NCBI RefSeq assembly: GCF_019649055.1
Contig: NW_026570331.1
Location: 389,466-453,465 of the forward strand
DNA length: 64,000 nucleotides
Source of the DNA: Paramacrobiotus metropolitanus
Taxonomy: Eukaryota; Tardigrada; Eutardigrada; Parachela; Macrobiotidae
Reading direction: 5' to 3'
The notes under the pieces were generated by a model. It saw only the letters and a list, made by a program, of their open reading frames with translations. It was not told where the DNA came from and searched no databases. This document shows, piece after piece, positions 44,662-57,000 of this stretch. Every line of letters starts with the position of its first letter. The first letter of the stretch is position 1. Made by a program: the position numbers and the translations under genes.

Positions 44662-44800
44662 ATCGTAGGTTCGTAAGACGGCTACGTAATGGACGTTAAA
44701 AGAACAAGTCGAACTTAAGCTCCTCTACTTAAGATGTAAGCGTACGAGTATATTTGCTAATGCCATGAAGCACAAACACTGGAAATGCACGTAATCTTAC

Positions 44801-45723
44801 CCTTTGCATCCTCAAAGGCAGCATCCTCACTGTACGTCATGTAATTACCTTAAAAATAAACCCAATATGTCATCCATAATCACGACAAATAAAACGCTTT
44901 GATAAAGAACTCTTCAGTATTGGCCGCTCGCAACCTTCTCGCTCTTCCGAGTCGCGCTGCGCTGATTCGTCGCCATTGGCTGCCACCCGTCCTGCTGGGG
45001 GTGTGATGGCTTCCTCGTTGGTTGAATGCTGCGGCGCCGTGCCGGCAGCGTCTGGGGATTCATGGGTCGGCGACACCAACTGGCCACGTTTCGGGGCTGG
45101 ACTTTGCCTCGTCCGACTCACTATCGGACACATCAGGCAGGTATTTCCTGGGTGGTACACCTCCAACCAGGCCGTAGTAGCCCGTAAATAAAACTCATCA
45201 ACTTCTGCCTTTCTCCGCTTGTACGCTTCCGCGACCTCGTGGCCCTCCACTAGTAATAAAACTCATTAAGATTACCGTTTTTCGTCAAAACGTAATTCTG
45301 TCTGTAGTATATTAGAAGTGCTCAAATTTGCTTTATGTTGGGTTAAATTACTGAGAGTTTCTGGAGAAAATCATTGTGAGGCGTTATATTCTCGACGTGA
45401 CAGTGGATTTCCTCCAGGACAAATATTAGAAACGCCTTGTTATCACCTTTTCCGACTTGCCCCCAGTGCCCCCAGTACACCCGGTACTGGGGGCACTTTC
45501 GGGGCCATCGGCAGAGAAGGTAATCCCGCATATAACGCGGGTTATCCTTCCAGTGTTTGCACGGATCTTGCACGTTTCCGGTGATGCAGCCGAGCATGTG
45601 CGCATCGCAGTAGTCTTTCCTCCAACGCTGGATTTCCATACTCTTACAGTATGGGCAGAAGTAGTACTTTTTCCCTGGGATAATAGCGCGCTTTTTCAAC
45701 GCCGCTGGGGTGCGCTGCGGAGC
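44801..45723 (-). CDS. Unrecognised Cys-rich multi-exon protein (three linked exons)
   Basis: Exons on the minus strand are 45447-45723, 44935-45249 and 44801-44848. All junctions between them are phase 1 and have GT-AG borders (the donor at 44934 is a weak GTTGCG), which supports a real gene. Exon one is cysteine-rich: KKYYFCPYCKSMEIQRW, DYCDAHMLGC, DYLLCRWPRKC, likely metal-binding. Exon two is charged then disordered: EVAEAYKRRKAEVDEFYL, GNTCLMCPI, then Ser/Pro/Glu-rich. Exon three reads NYMTYSEDAAFEDAK. A zinc-binding nuclear or regulatory protein is plausible but no family is recognised. The 5' exon may lie at 45.85-46.09 kb; 3' exons may lie in 43.1-44.7 kb. Confidence 0.5.
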
Positions 45724-46843
45724 CTACAAGAGAACCGTGTTCGCGTCTACTTAACAAAGAGACCACACTCTGAACAACGCAAAATTTCGGTCATGTAATC
45801 ATGTTTCCAGTGTGCCTTCTGGGCATACGACGCTATTTGTTTTACGAAAGTCAGCATTCGTGGGAAAAATTCCGAGCAATAATTTTACAACCACACCCAC
45901 TACTTTTAGCTGCACATAACTGTTTGTAGTCGACCGGATCGCAGCGAAGGTCTTCTAATTCAACAGAACTAAAAAAATGTCTGTCTGTCCCGGAAGTGGA
46001 ATGTAACTTCGTTATGTATATCGCAACCTTTATTGAGTTCCACTTGCTGTTATGCGGCAAAAAACCCCTATTACAAATTAGGGGAAAAGGCACGCATAAC
46101 CTATTCTTTTTAAAAGTTTTGTAAACAAAACTTGTGCAACGGAAGCATCAATAAGGTAAAAGACCGCTTGCTCTTCTCTACTTATCTACTTTACACATGG
46201 ATACTTTTTTTTGGTAATTTTTTAAAAAAATGATAGATAAAATATAGATATATAGGTGGACAAGAGTAAAGAAAGGACAAACACAATACAAAATATGCGG
46301 GATGTGTAGCAAGTTACAATGCAACACACACCAACCGCATACAAAATTATCATAATTACTGCACATTTAAACTCATGCACGCTTTTGATGGAAGCCTGGC
46401 AAGTTGCTTTCGGTGGATTGCGATTACGGTTCCGATTGCTGAAAATCGCACAGCGGGAAAAGAAAAGCGCAGTATAGGCGTAGTCGAGTAAGCGTGGTAG
46501 CGAGAAAGATACAGGACACAGTGTGTGAAAGTCTAGGATGAGATCACAGTGGGTACAAAACCCAGAGTCGACTTCAACAGGCTTTAGATTAGCTAAGCTT
46601 TCGCAAACCTCCTAATAGAATCATAAAGCAATTTTTTCACAAGAATGACAAGATCATAATATTTTGATTGCAACTTGTGAAAAACATTAAAATTTCTGGA
46701 TTTGAACATCGGACCTTATTGGAACACCAAAAGTAACACTTTCGTTAAATTTTAGAAGAGATCAAAAAATTTCAAAAAATATTATGAAATATGAAATTAT
46801 TAATAATTATTAAATATTAATAGTTAATATTAATGAGTTCAGA
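45724..46843. other. Interval before the LINE 3' end
   Basis: 45920-45995 resembles 50310-50375 (words 'cgcagcgaaggtcttctaat' and 'agaaaattgtctgtct' types), on the two sides of the LINE. 46600-46840 is very AT-rich and probably LINE 3' tail. No other feature. Confidence 0.35.
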
Positions 46844-49800
46844 TTAAACAGTGAAAAGTTTAGTCTGACCGGGTGGGAGCCACAATTTATCAGAGCGCTT
46901 GTTAAAAATTGCATAGCTACAGCACACAGCAATTTTGGCCATTTTTTTGCAGATTAAGGCAGATGAGCTGGAGTTACACCCAGATATCTGCTTAATCAGG
47001 GACGTTAAATTATGACTCGTGCTTTTGGGAATCATTCCCAAAGAGCCCACAGCAATGTGATGTTGTTTGACAATCCAACCTAATGCTGCAAGATCATTTG
47101 TCAGAGCAGCATATCTCTCGTTTTTCCTTGACTCTGCATAACGAAAACTTTTAACAGATTCAAAAGGAATTGTTATTTCAACAAGATCAATGCGTTTCAA
47201 CGATCGGTTAATGACTGTTAAATCAGGAAATACGTTAGTAGAAAGAATGTCCGACGGTATAGTGTCAACATGCGAAGAGTATGAGTCAGCTGATAAGTCA
47301 CACAGCACCTCGGTGATTTTGTCGGTATCCTTGATCGAAGCAATCAGTTCGTCGGCCAGTGCTTTCATCACACTGTTATGACTCCATGTGAAGCGTGCAG
47401 ACTGTAACGAGGCTGGACAACCATTAAGTATATGGCCAAGCGTGGCTGCCGCTTGTACACATAGAACAATTAGGAGTCACCAGTTTGCCCCATTTGTGCA
47501 AATTAGTAAAGGAGGGCGTGACATTAAGCCGAGCCTGGGTGAGAAACGCACAAGTAGTACGTGGGAGATCGAGTTTAAGAGAGGACCAATAACTGTCGGC
47601 GACTTCCTCATTAGCAACACGCAGCCAGGCACCTTGTTGCACAAGACTGGCTACGTGTTGTTCACGTTCCAGAGTTAAGATGGAGTAAACATGAGACGAC
47701 ACATTGTCTTTGGCTGCGGTTCGAACTTTGTTAATAGCAGCGGTGCTGATATCAGACACTTCAACAGCGGCACGGGCGTTCTCAGCTTCGGTCTGAATAA
47801 CAGGGGCAAACTGATGCATGGGAATAGAAGGCGTTTGCAATAATTCATCGGCAGCGCGCTGAACTACTGGGTCAATACTAGAAATTAAACAATCGACAAT
47901 AAGACCACCTCTGGCTTGGTGATAAATATTTTTTATAGATTTAAAATTCATGCCTTGTGGCAGAAACAGAGAATCGGCATTAGCACAGCAAGGAAGGCGT
48001 AACCATTTTCGCAAAAAATTGTTAGTCAATACTTGCAAATTATCAACTGCAGCAGCAGTGAGATCATGCACGGTTAAAAGGAAACGGACAGACTGTGTAA
48101 TATAATTATTATAGATCCACAGCTTGTATTCATCACGTAGATATGGCTGGTCAGTTTTTAAGAGCAAATCCGTCAAACAGTTTTGAATACTTTTGTGCGC
48201 GTTTCGACGCTGATTATTCGGAAAAACGTAAGAACCGAGGAAATTCTTTGGCTCAGATTTGATATTAGGCACAGCGGTTCCATTAATGCAATATTCACAG
48301 TCTGACACGACACCACTTTTCAAAGAAAAAGATCTGCATTTCGAGACTTTCAGAAAATTACCTATATGTTGCATGCGGATATTCACTTCGCGTAAAAGCT
48401 TATTCATAGAACGCTGGTTATTAGTTATTAAGGTTAAGTCATCAGCAAAAGCAAGCGCAACCACTTTTTCGTTATCAATTTCAATACCGGCTTTTTTATT
48501 CTGCTTCAAATTTTCGAGCACAGTTAAAACACAAAAAAACAGGATGCAGCTCATTGAATCACCCTGAAAAAGGCCGATTTTAAAAGGAGGATTGGTAAAA
48601 GGATTGGTGGTAAACTCGTTGTTCTCAACTTTAACAGTTAAACCTTCGTAATAAGCCAAAATATACTTCATGTAGGTTGCACTAATGCCATAGCGGGATA
48701 GAGCAGCAGATAATAACTCGTGCCTGACTAAGCCATACGCGTTCGCAATATCCAACCATACGACGTGTAAAGCGCGTTTAAGTTTGCGCTGCTTTTCGAT
48801 AATGCGTTGAAGTTTCAGAGAATGTTGCCCACAACCATTCATGCACTCAATAAAGCCCTTTTGAACAGATACGTCAGTGATGTTATTTTTTTGTACAAAC
48901 GAAAGGATCCGGTTCGAAATAACAGTATGCAAGATTTTAGCGCAACAGCTAGTAAGAGCAATTGGCCGGTAATTAGAACAATCAGCGGCATCACCGGCTT
49001 TATAAAGTAGGATAGTGCGACCAACTTTCCACAAAAACGGCGGAGTAGCAGACGAAATACATAACTTTATTGTACATAGTCGCTAAAAAATTATGCAATA
49101 TGGGAAAATCCTTAAAAACTCCATAAACCAGTCCATCAAGACCCGCCCCAGTACGCCCTGATTTCTTCTTAAGAACTCCGTTGATTTCCCTGCCCAAAAT
49201 TGGTGATTCATTGAAAGGTACAGAAATTTCCGGGGAATTCAGCTTATTCCGCCACGACAAATTCAGCGGTTCAGGGGCATCCGGATTATACCTTCGCTCA
49301 AAGTGTGATTCATTTTCGGCCTTGCTGAAACAGTCCGAATCAGTGCCAGCGAAATTCGAAAATTGTTCCTTTATATAAGCGAACCGATTTTTCAGAAAAA
49401 ATTCTCATTAGACTGCAGTTCAGAAGCTTTTTTCAATTCCGAAATCTGATTATGCAATCTTTTATTAAGAACACGGAGATGCTGCAGGGCCAATACATCC
49501 TCTTCAGGTAAATGAAATCCACGCGCCTGAAATCACCTACGCTTACGAACGATTTTTGTAATACGCCCAGCTATTTTAAATTGTTCATCGAATAATTCAT
49601 GAGGAACGGATCGTCTTAAAATTTTATCGGAAAAAGTAGATTTCTTAACAGTTTTGCAATTGAGAATTTTAACAAGATAATTAGCGAGCGACCAGGTTAA
49701 AAGTTCAATCGCATTCGCTGCCGAAATATGACCCAGGAGTTCAGCATTTCTAAGCCGAGAATTAATATCGCCAAGAAAATTTTCAAACCTGACGGTGACT

Positions 49801-49979
49801 TCAGAAGGCAGAAATTCCCAGTCTGGCAGGATGATTTTTGGACGGGAACAGTTTTCTTGACTTATCTGGGCAATACTCGGTGCCAGTTGGTCATCGGCGA
49901 TGATGCCAGATATCAAATCATATAAATTATCTACACTTTCAATACAGTAATTAACAATACGGGTAGAAGCGGAAGTCAT
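46844..49979 (-). mobile_element. RLE-type non-LTR retrotransposon (R2-like LINE), frameshifted
   Basis: Minus-strand pol. The N-terminal part (49979-49533) lacks recognisable motifs. The reverse transcriptase (about 49260-48100) shows GRTGAGLDGLVYG, ILLYKAGDAADCSNYRPIAL, VVWLDIANAYGLVRH, FQGDSMSC and the catalytic AFADDLTLI. Then come the thumb, a zinc-knuckle-like region (CSMC ... TLGHILNGC ... TWSHN) and a restriction-like endonuclease (PDLTVINRS ... IDLVEITIPFESVKSF ... RYAALTNDLAALGW), ending at a TAA at 46844. This order is that of R2/R4/NeSL-type LINEs, which often insert at fixed targets. Breaks: a TGA near 49540, a frameshift near 49405 in a T run, one near 49030, one near 47455. Likely inactive as assembled. 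Confidence 0.85.
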
Positions 49980-51054
49980 TTTCGTACTTCAAAAGGAAGG
50001 TAATAAAATTTAAATTTTTGTTACGCAAATAAACATTAAGATAACATAGGATGACGTGGTCAGGAGAGCAAGGGTGATCGGGTGGAATATTGGCAAATTT
50101 CCGTCGGAAACGCCGAATATTTGGTAATCACACAAGCAAATGGTGTAGTTAAGTCAGTCTAACCGAAAGCGTACAGCACGGCGCGAGCGACGGTCAAGAC
50201 TGAGCGATGGTCAAGACTGAGCGATGCTCAAGACTGAGCGATGGTCAAGACTGAGCGATGGTCAAGACTCCTTCCTTATCCCGCAATCACTTCCTTATCC
50301 CGCAAATTACCCGGAGTGCAGCAAGGTCCTCTAATCCAAAAGAAGTAGAAAATTGTCTGTCTCACCATCAGTTTGTACGTTTGTTTTAGGAGGTTCAATA
50401 TGATTCCCTTATTATGCCATCCTTCCTTATTGCTACAGGACTTGCTTATTTAGCTGCATTACTGCGAAATCCCATACACGGCTCAGAAATAGGGAAAATC
50501 TACTGACAGATTCCCAACAATCTAGAAAACGAGACGATTGCGCTCGATGAGCGCAGTAACGTAATAGAGAGACAAACCGAGGAAGGTCATGTGTAGCCGG
50601 CAGAAAGGTTGACAGGCTCACGGCTCACCAATCAAACTTTTTTGCCGGCAAAAGCGTTTGTTAACTTTTTTGACGGGCAAAATGGCTCACGGTTGGCAAA
50701 TGTTCGTGTTACGAGGTCCGGTGCCTAGGTCTATTGCAAATAACTGTTGATAACTACTAACCGATGATTTCGACTTATCTTTAGGATAGTCTTTCAAATA
50801 TAAAAGCAGTCCGTCCTCCAGTCCGTCCTCCTTCTTGCAGTAGTGCGAACTCAGTTTGTGCAAAAATTATTGATAACGCAAATTTATGAAAACGATTATT
50901 AGTTGTCAATTTGAAATAGGAGTAGAAGTCAGATAAGAGAGACCGCTCGCTCAAGGCATTATACACAACACAGCAAGTATCGAAAAATAATTCTTTAATG
51001 CAAGACAAAATACCCTTTTATGGATTGGTAAACCACAGTTCTGGGATGGATTTC
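49980..51054. other. Interval between LINE 5' end and satellite
   Basis: No gene supported. Contains the 17 bp tandem repeat (separate entry), two copies of 'cttccttatcccgcaa' at about 50271-50305, and a 'ccgtcctccagt' triplet near 50808-50832. Confidence 0.4.
50185..50269. repeat. Tandem repeat, 17 bp x 5
   Basis: Five consecutive copies of gagcgatggtcaagact, two of them with single substitutions. It lies just upstream of the LINE 5' end, a place where such promoters/5' UTR repeats are sometimes found in LINEs. Confidence 0.9.
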
Positions 51055-54000
51055 GCAGCTTTTTGCCTCCTTTTATATACGCTGACGCACGTGGCCACGG
51101 CATCGCTGTCGTGGATTTAGTATAAACTGCTTCTTTCTACAGAAGGCGAAAACATCGATGTTTTCGAGATTTTTTCTAAAAATCAATGATTTCCCAGAGA
51201 ATCAGTTGTAGCTTCACTTTGAAACTGTAGATAACGTAAGGCCACTTGAAGAATCTTATTTTTGTCTCTTAGTACATACGCTAACTTAAGAGGCCAAAGC
51301 ATTGCTGTCGAGGATTTGCTATAAACCGCTTTTTTGTACAGAAGGCGAAAACATCGATGTTTTCGAGATTTTTTCTAAAAATCAATGATTTCCCAGAGAA
51401 TCACTTGTAGTTTCACTTTATAACTGTAGATAACGTAAGGCCACTTGAAGATTCCTATTTTTGTCTCCTAATACATACGCTGACGCACGAGGCCACGGCA
51501 TCGCTGTCGTGGATTTGCTATAAACCGCTTTTTCTCACAGAAGGCGAAAACATCGTTGTTTTGGTGACTTTTCCTAAAACTCGATTGTTTCCCAGAGAAT
51601 AGTTTAGATCTTTATTTTGAAACTGTAGATGCCGAAGGCTGACTTAAAAAAAAATACGATATCTCCAAAAACTGTTTTCAGGTATGGCCGTTATGGTCAA
51701 TATGGATTCGTTGATGAGTAAAACCGGGGAAGTTGGAATTAAACGCGCTTTTTTAAAATTGTTTGAAGCAGCTTTTCGTCTCCTTTTATATACGCTGACG
51801 CACGTGGCATCAGCATCGCTGTCGTTGATTGAGTATAAACTGTTTCTTTCTACAGAAGTCGAAACCATCGATGTTTTCGAGATTTTTCAAAAAATCAATG
51901 ATTTCCCAGAGAGATTCAGTTGTAGCTTCACTTCGAACCTGTAGATAACGTGAGGCCACTTGAGGAATCCTATTTTTGTCTCCTAATACATACGCTGACG
52001 CACGAGGCCACGGCATCGCTGTCGTGGATTTAGTATAAACTGTTTCTTTCTACAGGAGTCGAAACCATCGATGTTTTCGAGATTTTTTCTAAAAATCAAT
52101 GATTTCCCAGAGAATCAGTTGTAGCTTCACTTTGAAACTGTAGATAACGTAAGGCCACTTGAAGTATCTTATTTTTGTCTCCTAATACATACGCTAACTT
52201 AAAGGCCACAGAATTGCTGTCGAGGATTTGCTATAAACCGCTTTTTTCTACAGAAAGCGAAAACATCGATGTTTTCGAGATTTTTTCTAAAAATCAATGA
52301 TTTCCCAGAGAATCACTTGTAGTTTCACTTTGAAACTGTAGATAACGTAAGGCCACTTGAAGATTCCTATTTTTGTCTCCTAATACATACGCTGACGCAC
52401 GAGGCCACGGCATCGCTGTCGTGGATTTGCTATAAACCGCTTTTTCTCACAGAAGGCGAAAACATCGTTGTTTTCGTGATTTTTCCTAAAACTCGATTGT
52501 TTCCCAGAGAATTGTTTAGATCTTTATTTTGAAACTGTAGATGCCGTAGGCTGACTTGAAAAAAAATACGATATCTCCAAAAACTGTTTTCAGGTATGGC
52601 CGTTATGGTCAATATGGATTCGTTGATGAGTAAAACCGGGGTAGTTGGAATTAAACGCGCTTTTTTAAAATTGTTTGAAGTAGCTTTTCGTCTCCTTTTA
52701 TATATGCTGACGCACGAGAGCACGGCATCGCTGTCGTGGATTTAGTATAACCTGTCTCTTTCTACAGAAGGCAAAAACATCGATGTTTTCGAGATTTTTT
52801 TTAAAAATCAATGATTTTCCCAGAGAATTTTTTAGATCTTCACTTTGAAACTGTAGATGCCGTAGGCTGACTTGAAAAAAGATACGATATTTCCAAAAAC
52901 TGTTTTCAGGTATGGCCGTTATGGTCGGTATGGATTCGTTGATGAGTAAACCGGGGTAGTTGGAATTAAACGCGCTTTTTTAAAAATGTTTGAAGCAGCT
53001 TTTCGACTCCTTTTATATACGCTGACGCACGTGGCATCGGCATCGCTGTCGTGGATTTAGTATAAACTGTTTCTTTCTACAGAAGGCGAAAATATCGATG
53101 TTTTCGATGGTTTCCCAGAGAATTGTTTAGATCTTTATTTTGAAACTGTAGATGCCGTAGGCTGACTTGAAAAAAAATACGATATCTCCAAAAACTGTTT
53201 TCAGGTATGGCCGTTATGGTCAATATGGATTCGTTGATGAGTAAAACCGGGGTAGTTGGAATTAAACGCGCTTTTTTAAAATTGTTTGAAGCAGCTTTTC
53301 GTCTCCTTTTATATACGCTGACGCACGTGGCATCAGCATCGCTGTCGTTGATTGAGTATAAACTGTTTCTTTCTACAGAATTTGAAACCATCGATGTTTT
53401 CGAGATTTTTTCTAAAAATCAATGATTTCCCAGAGAATCAGTTGTAGCTTCACTTTGAAACTGTAGATAACGTAAGGGCACTTGAAGAATCTTATTTTTG
53501 TCTCTTAGTACATACGCTAACTTCCGAGGCCACAGCATTGCTGTCGAGGATTTGCTATAATCCGCTTTTTTCTACAGAAGGCGAAAACATCGATGTTTTC
53601 GAGATTTTTTCTAAAAATCAATGATTTCCCAGAGAATTTTTTAGATCTTTACTTTGAAACTGTAGATGCCGTAGGCTGACTTGAAAAAAGATACGATATC
53701 TCCAAAAAAAAAATCAGGTAAGGCCGTTATGGTCGGTACGGATTCATTGATGAGTGAGACCGGGATAGTTGGAATTAAAGGCGCTTTTTTAAAATTGTTT
53801 GAAGCAGCTTTTTGTCTCCTTTTATATATGCTGACGCACGAGAGCACGGCATCGCTGTCGTAGATTTAGTATAAACTGTTTCTTTCTACAGGAGTCGAAA
53901 CCATCGATGTTTTCGAGATTTTTTCTAAAAATCAATGATTTCCCAGAGAATCAGTTGTAGCTTCACTTTGAAACTGTAGATAACGTAAGGCCACTTGAAG

Positions 54001-57000
54001 TATCTTATTTTTGTCTCCTAATACATACGCTAACTTAAAGGCCACAGAATTGCTGTCGAGGATTTGCTATAAACCGCTTTTTTCTACAGAAAGCGAAAAC
54101 ATCGATGTTTTCGAGATTTTTTCTAAAAATCAATGATTTCCCAGAGAATCACTTGTAGTTTCACTTTGAAACTGTAGATAACGTAAGGCCACTTGAAGAT
54201 TCCTATTTTTGTCTCCTAATACATACGCTGACGCACGAGACCACGGCATCGCTGTCGTGGATTTGCTATAAACCGCTTTTTCTCACAGAAGGCGAAAACA
54301 TCGTTGTTTTCGTGATTTTTCCTAAAACTCGATTGTTTCCCAGAGAATTGTTTAGATCTTTATTTTGAAACTGTAGATGCCGTAGGCTGACTTGAAAAAA
54401 AATACGATATCTCCAAAAACTGTTTTCAGGTATGGCCGTTATGGTCAATATGGATTCGTTGATGAGTAAAACCGGGGTAGTTGGAATTAAACGCGCTTTT
54501 TTAAAATTGTTTGAAGTAGCTTTTCGTCTCCTTTTATATATGCTGACGCACGAGAGCACGGCATCGCTGTCGTGGATTTAGTATAACCTGTCTCTTTCTA
54601 CAGAAGGCAAAAACATCGATGTTTTCGAGATTTTTTTTAAAAATCAATGATTTTCCCAGAGAATTTTTTAGATCTTCACTTTGAAACTGTAGATGCCGTA
54701 GGCTGACTTGAAAAAAGATACGATATTTCCAAAAACTGTTTTCAGGTATGGCCGTTATGGTCGGTATGGATTCGTTGATGAGTAAACCGGGGTAGTTGGA
54801 ATTAAACGCGCTTTTTTAAAAATGTTTGAAGCAGCTTTTCGACTCCTTTTATATACGCTGACGCACGTGGCATCGGCATCGCTGTCGTGGATTTAGTATA
54901 AACTGTTTCTTTCTACAGAAGGCGAAAATATCGATGGTTTCGATGGTTTCCCAGAGAATTGTTTAGATCTTTATTTTGAAACTGTAGATGCCGTAGGCTG
55001 ACTTGAAAAAAAATACGATATCTCCAAAAACTGTTTTCAGGTATGGCCGTTATGGTCAATATGGATTCGTTGATGAGTAAAACCGGGGTAGTTGGAATTA
55101 AACGCGCTTTTTTAAAAATGTTTGAAGCAGCTTTTCGACTCCTTTTATATACGCTGACGCACGTGGCATCGGCATCGCTGTCGTGGATTTAGTATAAACT
55201 GTTTCTTTCTACAGAAGGCGAAAATATCGATGTTTTCGATTGTTTCCCAGAGAATTGTTTAGATCTTTATTTTGAAACTGTAGATGCCGTAGGCTGACTT
55301 GAAAAAAAATACGATATCTCCAAAAACTGTTTTCAGGTATGGCCGTTATGGTCAATATGGATTCGTTGATGAGTAAAACCGGGGTAGTTGGAATTAAACG
55401 CGCTTTTTTAAAATTGTTTGAAGCAGCTTTTCGTCTCCTTTTATATACGCTGACGCACGTGGCATCAGCATCGCTGTCGTTGATTGAGTATAAACTGTTT
55501 CTTTCTACAGAATTTGAAACCATCGATGTTTTCGAGATTTTTCTAAAAATCAATGATTTCACAGAGAATCAGTTGTAGCTTCACTTTGAAACTGTAGATA
55601 ACGTAAGGGCACTTGAAGAATCTTATTTTTGTCTCTTAGTACATACGCTAACTTCCGAGGCCACAGCATTGCTGTCGAGGATTTGCTATAATCCGCTTTT
55701 TTCTACAGAAGGCGAAAACATCGATGTTTTCGAGATTTTTTCTAAAAATCAATGATTTCCCAGAGAATTTTTTAGATCTTTACTTTGAAACTGTAGATGC
55801 CGTAGGCTGACTTGAAAAAAGATACGATATCTCCAAAAAAAAAATCAGGTAAGGCCGTTATGGTCGGTACGGATTCATTGATGAGTGAGACCGGGATAGT
55901 TGGAATTAAAGGCGCTTTTTTAAAATTGTTTGAAGCAGCTTTTTGTCTCCTTTTATATATGCTGACGCACGAGAGCACGGCATCGCTGTCGTAGATTTAG
56001 TATAACCTGTCTCTTTCTACAGAAGGCAAAAACATCGATGTTTTCGAGATTTTTTTTAAAAATCAATGATTTTCCCAGAGAATTGTTTAGATCTTCACTT
56101 TGAAACTGTAGATGCCGTAGGCTGACTTGAAAAAGATACGATGTTTCCAAAACTGTTTTCAGGTATGGCCGTTATGGTCGGTATGGATTCGTTGATGAGT
56201 AAACCGGGGTAGTTGGAATTAAACGCGCTTTTTTAAAATTGTTTGAAGCAGCTTTTCGTCTCCTTTTATATACGCTGACGCACGTGGCATCAGCATCGCT
56301 GTCGTTGATTGAGTATAAACTGTTTCTTTCTACAGAATTTGAAACCATCGATGTTTTCGAGATTTTTCTAAAAATCAATGATTTCCCAGAGAATCAGTTG
56401 TAGCTTCACTTTGAAACTGTAGATAACGTAAGGGCACTTGAAGAATCTTATTTTTGTCTCTTAGTACATACGCTAACTTCCGAGGCCACAGCATTGCTGT
56501 CGAGGATTTGCTATAAACCGCTTTTTCTCACAGAAGTCGAAAACATCGATGTTTTCCAGATTTTTCTAAAAATCAATGATTTCCCAGAGAATTTTTAGAT
56601 CTTTACTTTGAAACTGTAGATGCCGTAGGCGGACTTGAAAAAAGATACGATATCTCCAAAAAAAAATCAGGTAAGGCCGTTATGGTCGGTACGGATTCAT
56701 TGATGAGTGAGACCGGGATAGTTGGAATTAAAGGCGCTTTTTTAAAATTGTTTGAAGCAGCTTTTTGTCTCCTTTTATATATGCTGACGCACGAGAGCAC
56801 GGCATCGCTGTCGTAGATTTAGTATAACCTGTCTCTTTCTACAGAAGGCAAAAACATCGATGTTTTCGAGATTTTTTTTAAAAATCAATGATTTTCCCAG
56901 AGAATTTTTTAGATCTTCACTTTGAAACTGTAGATGCCGTAGGCTGACTTGAAAAAAGATACGATGTTTCCAAAAACTGTTTTCAGGTATGGCCGTTATG

